A stretch of DNA of 64,000 bases from Doris montereyensis (Eukaryota > Mollusca > Gastropoda > Nudibranchia > Dorididae). The stretch lies in NCBI GenBank assembly GCA_037039925.1, contig JAXRKP010000268.1, forward strand, positions 201,601 through 265,600. The letters run 5' to 3'. Every line of letters starts with the position of its first letter. The stretch's first letter is position 1. The notes below the pieces were generated by a model, which was not told the DNA's origin, searched no databases, and saw only the letters and a list, made by a program, of their open reading frames with translations. Below, in pieces: positions 11,239-22,700 of this stretch. The translations under genes were made by a program, and so were the position numbers.

Positions 11239-12298
11239 TCAGTCACATTGCTTCTGAACCATGGCCGAGAGGAGACAGGGTGAGTAGAAGTTTGTCATCA
11301 CGTCCTGGAGAGCATTTGATAGATACACATTTCGATTTTGATAAGTGCATCCATCACTAAAGAGCACAATCTCTTTATGAAGTCCGATGTTCTCGAGATA
11401 ATGCAAAATACACGATGCAAACTCTTTCGCAGTAATACCACCTTCGCACTCATGCCAAACATAGCAATCTACTTTTCCCGGCGCCAAATCATAGAAGGTG
11501 AAATTATGCACGGTTAATTTTGTTTTGAAGTACATCGCGGAAGCATTGACATTGGGTGCAAGCAACACTGATTCGACATCAAAAACAGATGGCAGCGAAT
11601 TCCCCAGTAGATTTGCATTGAATAGCTCTTTGTTTATCTGTTTCTGTTTCTGAGAATGAATCATCTCTAAATGAAATATGAGCTTTCCATTCGGATTCAC
11701 TTACATTTCCTGCTTCGTATGAAATGCAAACATCACACCTGTCTTTCTTAGGTATGAACAATGAGATTTTTGTTGATTTGAAAATGTTTGTGAAGGCTTG
11801 AATCTTTAACGGTGCAACACCCCTATCCTCACAGTATCTAAGGAACACCTTGTGCACATCAACCAACGATCCAAATGTTTTTCCAAATATAGTTTTGAGG
11901 AGTCTTTCCTGGAATAATGGCTAGGAAGCTTAGGCAGTTGGTCAAGAAACTGAAAAAGGAGCTCATAAGCTGGTTTGGACCTGTCATAGTGGGAATGACG
12001 AGAGCAAGATGACTGTCAAGAAATGTTCAATGGATGTTCTACATCCTCTTCTTCAGCGTTGTCTTTACTTTGGTCAACTTTAAAAAGACTAAGAATGAAG
12101 TGGTAGGCCAAGCCTGTCGTGTTCAGGAAGAGTTTTGATAGACAAAGAACATCTTTCTTTCCCCCTCTTTAGAGAGTACTGCAGAGTGTGAGTTCGAATG
12201 TTATTGTTGGGCAAAAGCTCGTCTACGTTGAACATCAACTTTGTCCACGAGCCTGTACACAAAGTTCCTCTTCTCGTTCCATGAAACCGACCAAACAT
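11239..12298 (-). pseudogene. decayed DNA-transposon protein (transposase-like, 'PKKDxCDxC' type)
   Basis: On the minus strand, reading 12298 to 11239, are three overlapping open segments in different frames: 12298-12089, 11866-11579 and 11700-11239. In order they show an N-terminal 'GTRRGTLCTGSW' stretch, 'PSHYSRKDSSKLYL', then 'IPKKDRCDVCISYEAGNVSE'. Next come 'KTKLTVHNFTFYDL' and 'YVWHECEGG', and finally 'FSDGCTYQNRN', an RNase H-like Asp motif. I recall this arrangement from multicopy transposon-encoded proteins in cnidarian, insect and mollusc genomes, but I cannot name the superfamily. At least two frameshifts and an internal stop break it. No terminal inverted repeats were identified. 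Confidence 0.7.
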
Positions 12299-12949
12299 AG
12301 TTAAAAATGCTCAGCCGTTGTTTTGTGAGGATTGTTGTATAATTAACATTAATCTATCTTGGTGCATCTGATTCTTAATAATGCCTGGAAGACACGATAT
12401 AATGCAGAATCACTCAGCATTTCCCCATGAACTATGAAATAAAAACTTTTATATTTGTAGGACACGTTAGTCTATCCTACACCTTATTATTCTCTTTGAT
12501 TGACAGCTCACCTTGATTTTAATCGCCAAGAAGGAGCGTCTTTGGAATGTACAATGATATGGACCCACCCTTGTCATATATTGTCATAATCATTTCTTTT
12601 GTTGATGAAATAGTGGCGCTGTACGGCAAGATTGTTTGTCGGCGCACCTGTTCCCTGTGCTCTTTGATGTGGCGGTGTCTGATGTCTGAATAGGTGTGGT
12701 GATCAACACATTTTTGATTTGTCTAGACGGATTCTAATTTTTCACCGTGATTGTGGTTGTTCACATGACTGTGATTTCGAACCATCTGTCCAAGGCCCTG
12801 TTTCTTCTGGCCAATCATTTAAAAAAATGCTCAGTGGCAGAGGAAGAAGTACCAATACTTGCCTGACAATTTGCCTGTCAGGCATGCATTATTAACAGCT
12901 GATTTTGCAGAAAACTATCTATGCAAATTTCAGTATGACTGTACACCCT
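12299..12949. other. spacer between two transposon relics
   Basis: No supported gene. It lies between the minus-strand relic at 11239-12298 and the plus-strand relic at 12950-14615. Confidence 0.5.
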
Positions 12950-14615
12950 TGTGTTTTTTTCTACAGGTGTCCGGATTCCAGCTGTCACAAGACTAATACT
13001 ATACAGATTACTGGTTTTTTGTGACGGATGATTTAAAGCATGATGCTGCCGTAACACAGTTTATTTTTTGATAAGGCATGTACATGCTGAGTCCAAAGGA
13101 ATTTTGTCTTTACAAATTTTCAGTGATAGATGTGGCAGCCAATACAAAAGCCGTTTGCCGTTTTATTATCTGAAGGAATTGCAGGCGCCTCATCCATCAC
13201 TGAAAATTGGCCGACATTTCTTTGGGTCCAATCACGGCAAGTCATTTTATGACTCATGTGGAGGTACAGTGAAGAACTGTTCCTTCCGTGCAGTTACAGA
13301 GTGGCCGCACTTCAATTTTAAAGTGCCAGAGATTTATTTACATTTTGTGAAGATGGACTTGTAATTCCATCTCAATCCAGTTGTTGGGATCATGTTGTGC
13401 GCTCCTTTGTTCTTTTGAATTCCAGATATGTCAATAGGAATTTGTCATCCGATGATATTAAATGTAAAAGGCACACGTCAAATACATTCTATTATACCAT
13501 CTGGTGACGGTAATCTCAAAGTTTGAGATCTACCATGCTTCTGCTCAGTTTGCCTTTTAGGTGAGGAGGGTCCTTGTGACAACCAGGCTTTTATGTCAGA
13601 CTGAGGGGTGCTGCAAATTTGACAAAGGTACCCCAGCATCAGGCTCACTCCATCTTCACCGGTCTGTCAAGCCTGTGAAAGCTAGTCATGCTCCTCCTTC
13701 TCCTCTAGATGTTGCTACTACTACTACTACTACTAGTACTACTGTCATTGCTAAAAATTCAGTAGGCCTACCATCTTCTCCAAATCCAAGTGATGTTTCC
13801 CTTTGAAATTTCTGGTTTGTCTCTCCTTTCCATTGCTGCAGACTGGTGTACTGTGAGCCATTCCAATTCTCCATTCCCTCTAACCAGGGATGCGTTCTTT
13901 GTTAAAATGTATCAATATCTGTCAGTTTGTGAATCTGTAGTCGATATTAGCAATACTGCGAAGCATTTCGAATTTGACATTTTGAACTTTCCTCTTCCCA
14001 GAAATGTTCCTGTCTCTATTGTAGACGTGAGAGGTACTATTGATGTGGCTGCCCAAAAGCAAGTGCCTACCAATCTTAGTTTAAATGTATTACATCCAGT
14101 TCTTGTAGTTGTAGAAAGCGATGGCAATTGTGTTCCAAGGGCCCTCAGCGTTTCAGTATTTGTTTGCCTGAACAACATTAAAATCAGATGTTGAATTGTT
14201 CTGGAACTAGCTGTAAATTCTAATGAATACGTATCATCAATTATCATCCTTAGTGACTGATGAGTTGCGCATTCTGTGCGAAACAGAAGATGGACATTTT
14301 GACATCATAGACGAGATGTTCTATTCTGAGCTCCTCCTTGTGAAGTCAGTCGGCACATTTATGGGTCTCTGGCAGTTAATGGCCGCCTCAAATCAAATGT
14401 TTTAGGTGCTTCAATTCTTCTGTCTATCCCAAAAAGGGTTTGCCATGTCACCGCAAACTTCTAAATCGCTCTATTTCTCCAAGAGAACCCGTTTCTTCTC
14501 TAGATATTATGCTTATTTGGTCTTCCACTCGCAATGATATTCCTGATTCCCCTCTTCTTCCAATTTCTTCAGAGATACTTGTATCAGTAGAATGAGGTTT
14601 TTTGGCAGATTTTAA
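12950..14615 (+). pseudogene. decayed transposon gene with OTU/vertnin-like segment
   Basis: Plus-strand open segments follow one another in shifting frames. 13068-13364 has 'IFSDRCGSQYKSRLPFYYL' and 'HFFGSNHGKSFYDSCGG', typical of a transposon-encoded RNase H-like domain. 13561-13806 is low-complexity. 13790-14194 reaches 'VVVESDGNCVPRALSVSVF', the DGNC motif of OTU-type cysteine proteases as seen in vertnin-like proteins. After a frameshift, 'VLELAVNSNEY' continues. 14400-14590 contains 'VYPKKGLPCHRKLLNRSI', also a vertnin-like pattern. The DGNC Cys is present, but I see no intact catalytic His segment. Stops and frameshifts make it a relic, probably a transposon copy of a vertnin-like or OTU gene. 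Confidence 0.6.
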
Positions 14616-15336
14616 GGGGTTTTTCTTTGACTTTTCAACAATACTTGATGATTGAACGTCAATTTCATGTACCATTTCTTGTCACATTACAATGCAATTG
14701 TAATCTTTCATGTCCGGACTCGTGCTCAATGAAAACAATCATAAAATCTCTACATTATTTTAACAAAGTGACACTGTATTAATAGTAGGCCTATTATGTC
14801 CATGTAATACTAGATGATTGATTGAAAAAGTTACTCGGATTTTATTAGCGTTTTTCTTTTTTAACAGCTTTCATGAACTACCCATAACCAATCATTGTTC
14901 AGTACTTATGACTTATGTGTATGTATATTTTGTATCTTTTTTCTTCATCTTTTTGCCTTTTTATTGGGGGGGGGGGGGGGGGGATGTTTTATACAATGAT
15001 TATGATGTTTTATTTTTAATATTTCAAATTTTGCTCTGTCCTTTTGATCTTGTAAACTTACTTTCATTTTTCTATCTATTGCGAAATATTTTGCTTTATA
15101 TTTTTTTGTTTATCGTTTTTATTTTTATGCTCCTAGTCCTAGTAGTAGCCTAGGCCTACAGTGTACACTACATTTTAATTTTGATCTATCTGACTCATTT
15201 TTTACCGTGGATTTTTAAGCTTATTCCGGTTATACAAATCTTCAGTTTCCAAATTTGTTTTCCTTTTGATTTCGTACACTTTTGTTTTTCTATAATATAT
15301 CGTGAAATATTTTGTTCCACTTTTATGGTAAAGACA
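14616..15336. repeat. no gene; contains G18 run
   Basis: 14966-14983 is an uninterrupted run of 18 G. The flanking DNA is T-rich and its open frames (14818-15402) are Phe/Leu-rich artefacts. Confidence 0.7.
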
Positions 15337-15600
15337 AACAGTGAGGCAAAGGGCATGTCGGAAGTGAAGGTAATGACACAAGATAATTTGAAAGCCCCAT
15401 AGAACAAAGACAAGACAAATACAAGGAATAGACAGAACGAGGCGATGGGTGCCGACGCAGAGGTCGCGGGTTTGATCCCCATGGTGGCCAGGATTTTTTT
15501 TCTGTCTATTACTTCCTAGTATTTGTCTCGTCTTTACTTCTGTGGGGCTTTCATATTGTCTTTTGTGTCATTGCCTTCATTTCTATGGTAGTCATTTATA
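15337..15600. repeat. fold-back pair of SINE S1
   Basis: 15337-15430 is the S1 tail in reverse orientation ('aaacagtgaggcaaagggca', 'aagacaagacaaatac'). It runs directly into a forward S1 copy at 15435-15600 ('gcgatgggtgccgacgc', B-box 'gcgggtttgatcccc', 'atttgtctcgtctttac'). The tails of the two copies are complementary, so the transcript could fold into a hairpin. Confidence 0.75.
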
Positions 15601-16849
15601 ATATGTGTACACACATTTTAATCTATCTTCCTTATGTTTACCATGTATTTTTTATCCTATAATTTAATACAATTTTATCTTCCTGAAGCCATGTGTTTCG
15701 TGAAGGCCATTTATGGTCGTTTTTTTTTTTTAAACATTAAAATGTTCATGATATTTTGAAGAGCACGGCCTATTTGTTGTTTTTTTTGTCTACTTTGTTG
15801 TCATTGTTTCTTTCTTTAAAAAAACAATTTCAAATGACTTTTTGTCGTTAGCAAAAGCCTTCTTCAATTGATGAGTCAATAATTCAAATATTCAGCCTCT
15901 GTTGTGTCACACAGGGTTTCGTCACAAATAACAGTAACACAAGATACTCTGTCCTTGCAGTAATTACTAGTCATTTTTCATTGACTCCTCTCAGGGGGTG
16001 GGGGGGTGCTATGGAGTGTACTGATTTCTTTTATATGAATTCTGTTTTAACAAAATCATTGTATTATAAATAACAAAATTAGCTTTAATTATGATGTGTT
16101 ATTTGTGAAGAGTGATGACAAATATTTGTACTGAAATCGCTTCTAAGTGGATATTTTTTAAAGATACAGTGATTTTATCTGAGGATGTACTTAATATAGC
16201 CTAAACCTGCATATTTAATTGAGTTTAGCTTTAAATGAGTCCATTCCAGCCTATTTTTGTCATCACATGTCACTCGTGACACTATGGATAGCATGTTAAA
16301 CAAATTTTGATTTTCTCAAAAACAAAGTATGCCATTATCTTTTATCACTGAACGAAACCTTATACTAGAGACCTGTAATTACTGTTGTGCTCAATTTTAG
16401 GAAGTTTGAACAAGTTTGAAAAATTGATGTTTGAAAAGCAAATTTTGACCTCAGCCAAGGCCGTCTATATAGTGAACCTCAGCCCATATTATAATAATAT
16501 ATATGCTTGTGTGTATCATGCGTACATATGTGCATATACATGTATTTTTGCATGAATGTATAAATATGTGTGTATGTATGTGTATATTATATGTTTGTAT
16601 GTGCATATATATGTTTGTGTGTATGTATGTGTATATATGAAATATTATATTTGTGTGTATGTAAGGTTTTCTGCAACTGCAAGTGCAAGTTGCTACTTTA
16701 TTTCACTCACTCAATGTGCTGCTATTATTATATAAACACCTAAATTGAAAGAACCATCACCATAGTATCTTATGCTCTATCCTGTTTTAGTTTTTTGGTT
16801 TGTTTTGTTTAGGGGGGGGGGGGGTTTTGCTGCTTAGGGCTTCCAATTT
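15601..16849. repeat. no gene; TG/TA microsatellite and G13 run
   Basis: 16500-16665 is a 'gtgtatgtatgtgtatat' repeat. 16812-16824 is G13. No exon or named repeat was seen in the rest. Confidence 0.6.
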
Positions 16850-17590
16850 TATTTCATGTCATTATTGCTCACTCTCCAGCGGGCGTTGCTAGCTAGCCTG
16901 CTTCTCTCCATTTACTTTTAGTTTTAGTAGTTTTACTCTTCCACTTCTCTTTTATCTTGCTGTTTCCTCTTAATTCGCCTTGAGATTTTTGTTTCATTGA
17001 AATTTACCCTGTCCACCATTGCGGTGATCTTGGGGTGAATTAAGAGGAATCAGCAAGATGAAAATATAAGTGAAAGAAGGAAAAGGAAAGAAATAGGACC
17101 TACCAGCAGCTTCCGCCAACCACCCGTTCACCCTGAGATCATCACAATAGGGGGACGGGGTAAATTTCAATTAAACAAACAAACAAACAAACCTCACTCT
17201 CAACATGCCCCTTGTATCAATGTTTGTCTAACCGCTCCATAATGTACCATACATCACATAGAGCAGGATGGAACGTCTCTTGTTTACTTTTTCGTTTATT
17301 TCATTGAATCTTCCTCTGTTCCTCGTGTGCGGTGGTCTCAGCGTAGATTTAGAGGAAATCGCAAGAGGGAAAAAGTAGGACTTACCAGCAGCACCCGTCA
17401 ACAACCCATGAAAAGAGGAGCAGGTAGTCATGACATTGTCATAGTGATACCAATACATCAACAACTTAATAGTAATAGTCTCATTGAAATTAACTCTATC
17501 TACCATATGCGGTGATCTCAACGCAGATTTAGAGGAAACCCGTAGGAAGAAAGAAGTAGGACCTACCAGTATTCCCTCGCCAACCGCTTA
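16850..17590. repeat. cluster of short repeat R (four copies)
   Basis: Unit R is about 140 bp: 'gcggtgatctcagggtgaa'-type start, 'agaggaaacagcaagatg'-type middle, and 'taggacctaccagcagc'-type end. Copies are inverted at 16850-16985 and forward at 16995-17145, 17325-17430 and 17490-17590. The first two are head to head and form a palindrome. More copies lie at 3590-3720, 38340-38700 and 56030-56180. No coding content. Confidence 0.75.
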
Positions 17591-17739
17591 TTCTGCTTTG
17601 TGACTGACATACAATTTATAAATGTAAGCAAGATAAAATACATGAAACAATATTAATCGAAGTGGACAATTAAGAATGCACGTGAATCAGTGCAGTCTTG
17701 TCTCAAACCCTCAGTAAACCAACACACAAACAAACAACC

Positions 17740-18945
17740 AAATAATACAACGAAAATGGAAAAAGACAACAAGAGAAAGATAAAATAATAACAACAGCAA
17801 CAACAAAAGAGAAAGACAACTACAACAGCAGCACCAATAACTAAGAAAAAGACAATTATAAAAGCAGCACCAACAACAAAGAAAAAGACAACTGCAACAG
17901 CAGCACCAACAACAACAAAAGAAAAAGACAACTGCAACAGCAGCACCAACAACAACAAAAGAAAAGACAACAACTACAACAGCAGCACCAACAACAAAAG
18001 AAAAAAACAACTGCAACAGCAGCTCCAACAACAACAAAAGAGAAAGACAACTACAACAGCAGCACCAACAACAAAAGAAAAAGACCTCAACTACAACAGC
18101 AGCACCAACAACAAAAGAAAAAGACCTCAACTACAACAGCAGCACCAACAACAATAACTAAGAAAAAGACAACATCTACAACAGCAGCACTAACAACAAC
18201 AAAAGAAAAAGACAACTACACAGCAGTACCAATAACTATGAAAAAGACAACAACTACAACAGCAACCAATAACTAAGAAAAAGAAAGACAACTACAACAG
18301 CAGCACCAATAACAAGAAAAAAAAACAACTACAACAGCAGCACCAATAACAATAACAAAGAAAAAGACAACAACTACAACAGCAGCACCAACAACAACAA
18401 TAAAAGAAAAAGACAACAACTACAACAGCAGCACCAACAACAATAACAAAGAAAAAGACAACAACTACAACAGCAGCACCAACAACAATAACAAAGAAAA
18501 AGACAACAACTACAACAGCAGCACCAGCAACAAAAGAAAAAGGCCTCAACTACAACAGCAGCACCAACAACAATAACTAAGAAAAGACAACAACTACAAC
18601 AGCAGCACCAGCAACAAAAGAAAAAGGCCTCAACTACAACAGCAGCACCAACAACAATAACTAAGAAAAAGACAACAACTACAACAGCAGCACCAACAAC
18701 AACTAAGAAAAAGACAACAACTACAACAGCAGCACCAACAACAACTAAAAAAAGAAAAAGACAACAACTACAACAGCAGCACCAACAGCAACTAAGAAAA
18801 AGACAACACCTACAACAGCAGCACCAACAACAAGAAAAGAAAAAACAACTGCAACAAGAAAAGAAAAAGACAACAGGAACAAAAAAAGAAAAAACAACAG
18901 CAACAAAAGGAAAAGGCCACAGCAACCAGAAAGAAAGAAAGGTAT
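17740..18945 (+). repeat. CAA/GCA-rich minisatellite, 42-48 bp unit
   Basis: The unit combines 'aagaaaaagacaacaac', 'tacaacagcagcaccaac' and a short variable CAA/TAA spacer, in about 25 copies. Read on the plus strand it gives blocks of Thr, Ala-Ala-Pro, Thr and Lys-Lys-Lys, alternating with Gln/His where indels shift frame. Long stretches lack stops on this strand up to a stop near 18955. There is no ATG in the array and no visible exon boundary, so coding is not claimed. Confidence 0.9.
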
Positions 18946-19006
18946 TGGTTCGACACTGAAAGTGGGATTATTGAAATCGGACATAAACAATCTTAGAACC
19001 AAAGTT

Positions 19007-19305
19007 TAAACTTGAAATTACAATTACTAATCCATAATTGTTAAAACCGTTAATATCAACTCGAAACTAAAATTAATAGTCAATAATTGTTACAACTGTT
19101 AATATAAACTTGAAATTACAATTAATAATAAACAATTGTTACAACCGTTAATATGAATTTGAAATTACATGTACAATTAATAATCAATAATTGTTATGAA
19201 CCGTTAATATCAACTTGAAACAGCAATTAATAATCAATAATTGTTATAAACCGTTTATATGAACTTGAAACTACAATCATTATTACAGCCGTTAATAATA
19301 TGAAA
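19007..19305 (+). repeat. tandem ~58-63 bp repeat, five copies
   Basis: Each unit contains 'aacttgaaattacaatta', 'aatcaataattgtta' and 'aaccgttaatat'. It ends about 450 bp past the 3' end of the minus-strand Cys-rich gene. Confidence 0.85.
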
Positions 19306-19761
19306 GGTAAGTGTCTACTCTTTTGTAAACCAACAAATAAAGGTCCAAACAACGAGAGTTAAGCGTATTGCTTGATTGGCAATTTGCGATCGCTGCCTTC
19401 ATTTATTTTCATCATTGAATCAATCGATATAAGATAGCGTATGAGATCACAATTCTATAAATAGAACAAAGGGCATAAGGCTTGCTCTTGACATTGTGTT
19501 GAGCAGAAAATCCTGTCATGAGCCAATCTATGAAGACGTTTTTTTGGGCAGAAATTCATATTGGATGGCAAATGGCAGTTTGTTTTGAAAACTATCTAAT
19601 GTAGAATAATATAGGAATGGGATTGATTATTTTATATGTAAGAAAGATTCAGAAATTTCTTGAACATTTTCCTAGGAATAGGAATGAGAGGATTGAATCG
19701 ATTATTCCATCTTTTATCTCCAACGACTGGAGGCAGCACCAAAGTTCCCAAAGTCGCTACT
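19306..19761. other. 3' flank of the minus-strand Cys-rich gene
   Basis: Possible 3' UTR of the gene at 19762-24461. 'aatca'/'tttat' AT-rich stretches occur, but no clear polyadenylation signal on the minus strand could be singled out. A different minus-strand frame is open at 19632-19949 and overlaps the gene end; it shows no domain. Confidence 0.35.
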
Positions 19762-22700
19762 CTAAACCGGAGTACCGAAGTTCCTGATTTGATCCATTGT
19801 TGCATCAGACGCAAGTTCGTTTGTGCTGGAATACAGTTCGCTACTCTCAATCTCTCCTGGTTTGAGAAGGTTAAGATATGGTTTCGCATCGGAATCAGGA
19901 TGAGGATCGGTCCTGGTAGATCCTTGACCTGACCTAGTTTTAGGGTCAATGTACCTTTTCCTCAAATAGGCAGCCTTGCTGAAACGCAGAAGCTTTATGT
20001 CTGCTTCCGTTGCTTGGTTGACTTTGGCCCACTTGACGCCACTGCTACCCAACAGTTCATTCAACGCAGATACGGTTTTGGCTTCCACCTTACTTTCTCC
20101 ACTCTTGGAATCATTCATTTCGTCATCCAAATCCTTGCACTGCCCTCGCATTCCTCCCTCTCTTTGTCCACATACCTCCACTGAATCAATTCTCGGTTCA
20201 CTTTGCCCGTTGTTGGAGTGATTGATCTCCGACGGGACATCACTCGAGGCATTTCTAGTCACATCACGCTTGATTTCACTGCTTTGTAAAAGTTCGACAG
20301 ATGGAAGGTTGGCTTTCACCTTGCCTTCAACCATCCGAGAAATCTTTGATTCGTCTGCGCCTTGAACTCCAACATCAAGTCGCTCAGAGTCATCTCCCTC
20401 AGCAGCGGTTATAGGCACGGCTGTTGGACCAGTCAGTGGCCCAGTTGTTAGCACAGCAGCTGTTGACCCATTTGTTGGTGCAGCAGCTGTTGTTGGCCCA
20501 TTTGTTGGTGCAGCAGCTGTTGTTGGCCCACTTGTTGGCACAGTAGCTGTTGTTGGCCCACTTGTTGGCACAGTAGCTGTTGTTGGCCCACTTGTTGGCA
20601 GAGTTGTTGGCATAGCATTTGTTAGCAGAGTTATTGATGGCCCACTTGCTGGCACAGCAGTTGTTGGCAGAGTTGTTGATGGCCCATTTGCTGACACAGT
20701 TGTTTGCTCAATTGTTGGCCCAGTTATTGGTGTGTCCGCTGTGTCCACTTTGAGTTCACAGCCCTCGCTTGGATTATTATTATTTGAATGATTCAGTTCC
20801 GGCAGTTTTCTCAAGGATGGACTATTGCGCGTCTCACATTTAAAATGTCCACTCACCGGATCTACAGCCGATTCTCCGATGGCCCCGTATTCATCCGGAT
20901 CGACGCTAGATTCGCCGATCATAGACATGTAAGACCCTTGGCACAACCCGATTTTCTGAGCGAAGGTTTCAAGTTTCGTATTTCTAAGGGGTGTGCGTAA
21001 ATTGTCCCCCATGGAATCTGATATGCTGGGAGCATCGACATTTTTACTGGCTGGACGTTTTTTTTTAGTTTCTTCGCGTTGATCATGAGTGTCCCCTTGG
21101 GCTTGTTCGATTTTTGAAACGCCTTTCTTCATCTCTTCGGAATCGGTATCTTGAGCAGCTATTGAATTTGTGGGCGTTGCAGTATTACTGTCCTCGGCTT
21201 GCAGTATTACTGTTGGCGATAGACTGATGTCCGCTCCAGAACTCTGTTCTATAGTGAGCTCTTCGATGACAGACAGCGAAGGGTCCTCTTTGACTGACGC
21301 AGTGATTGCAGATGAACTTTCCACTGAAATGTAGTCAAAAATTTTACATTTGGACTGTGCCATAATACCAGTTGCGCTAACCTCTACTCTATCATACTTT
21401 TCTACCAAGCTTGTAATACTTTCAACTTTCGGGAGTATTGTAAGGCTTTCTGACTCTACGGCACTGGTGTTTTTCAAATACATAGATTCGTGGTCAGGTG
21501 TTAAGGTCATACGGCTATCAGTAACAGTATCCGTGATTCCTTGGCACGATGAGACCACATTTTTAATATGTGGTGAATTATCAAAGAGCGGTGGAGAGAA
21601 GCATCGTTTTCGTTTTGAGCGCATGAAATCCGTTTCAAACGATTTGGAAAGACGTGAACCGTTCAACTCTGATGCCGGGTGATATTTGTAGTTGTTAGTT
21701 ATTCTATCGAAGGTTGGCTTTGAATTGACATATGGCTGATCATGAAACTTAGTCATGAAACCCATGTCTGTGGCAGATGACTCATCGAAGAGTGACTTGG
21801 AAGATTTTAAACGGCGATTGTCAAACTTGGGCGAGATAATCGAATCTTTTTCTTGACTTGTAGTTGGAGGCTCAGATTCTGAAGACAGTTTCAAAAATGT
21901 CGGGTAGAAACTTTTCGAACAAGGAGAGTATCGTTTTACACGGCCACTTCCCTCGATTGCCATTTTCACAGGTGATCGATTTAACTTATGTGGGCTTTCT
22001 GCTCTTGATGTTTTGGCGCTCTCCGTGGATTTACTGCGGGCGCTCTTGGACTTAGTCAGAACTCTTTCTGTCGACATTCTCCAGCTTATGAAACCAGTCG
22101 GAACTGTCAAAGCAGAACTGTTGTCGTTGACTGATTGATTTTCACTCAAGTTTTGTGCTACCTCGACCTTCTGGCTTTTTCACTCGACTCTCCTTTGGGC
22201 CGCTGGGATGGCTTTCGTTTCTTAGCTTTGCCTTTAGAACTTTGTGGACTCTCCACGCCTCTAGCATCATCTGCGGCAGATTGTTCTTCTTCTGTTACGC
22301 TTTCTCTCTCACATGTATCCTTCTTATGCTCTTTACGAAACGTGTGCGTGGACATATATTCCTTACAAGGACTGCGAGGTCCCGTTTGCTTAATGCATTC
22401 AACACTAGTTCGCTTTGGAATGCGGAATTCCACTCGAGGCTGTGCATCACTGGGCGATGTTTTGTATATTATTGGACCTTGGTTTTGTTTCTTAGGGGAC
22501 AAGAAGTTATTGGAATGGCTGCAGTCTTCTAATATATCGCACTCAACGTTTTTAGTGTAGGGCAATGGTTTGTTGTTACACGTATTGTAACAGGAAGTTG
22601 GGCCACATGCTCTACAGCCAGACGTTGGTGTACTCGAAGCTCCTTGCCTGGTTTTTACGTGGCATGCAAGTCGGTGGACACATTTCACGGGGTATAGGAC

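Noticed and set aside
14448..14675. Minus-strand 75-residue frame
   Set aside because: Antisense of the OTU-bearing transposon relic.
17711..18925. Val/Cys/Phe-rich minus-strand frames
   Set aside because: Antisense reading of the CAA/GCA minisatellite.
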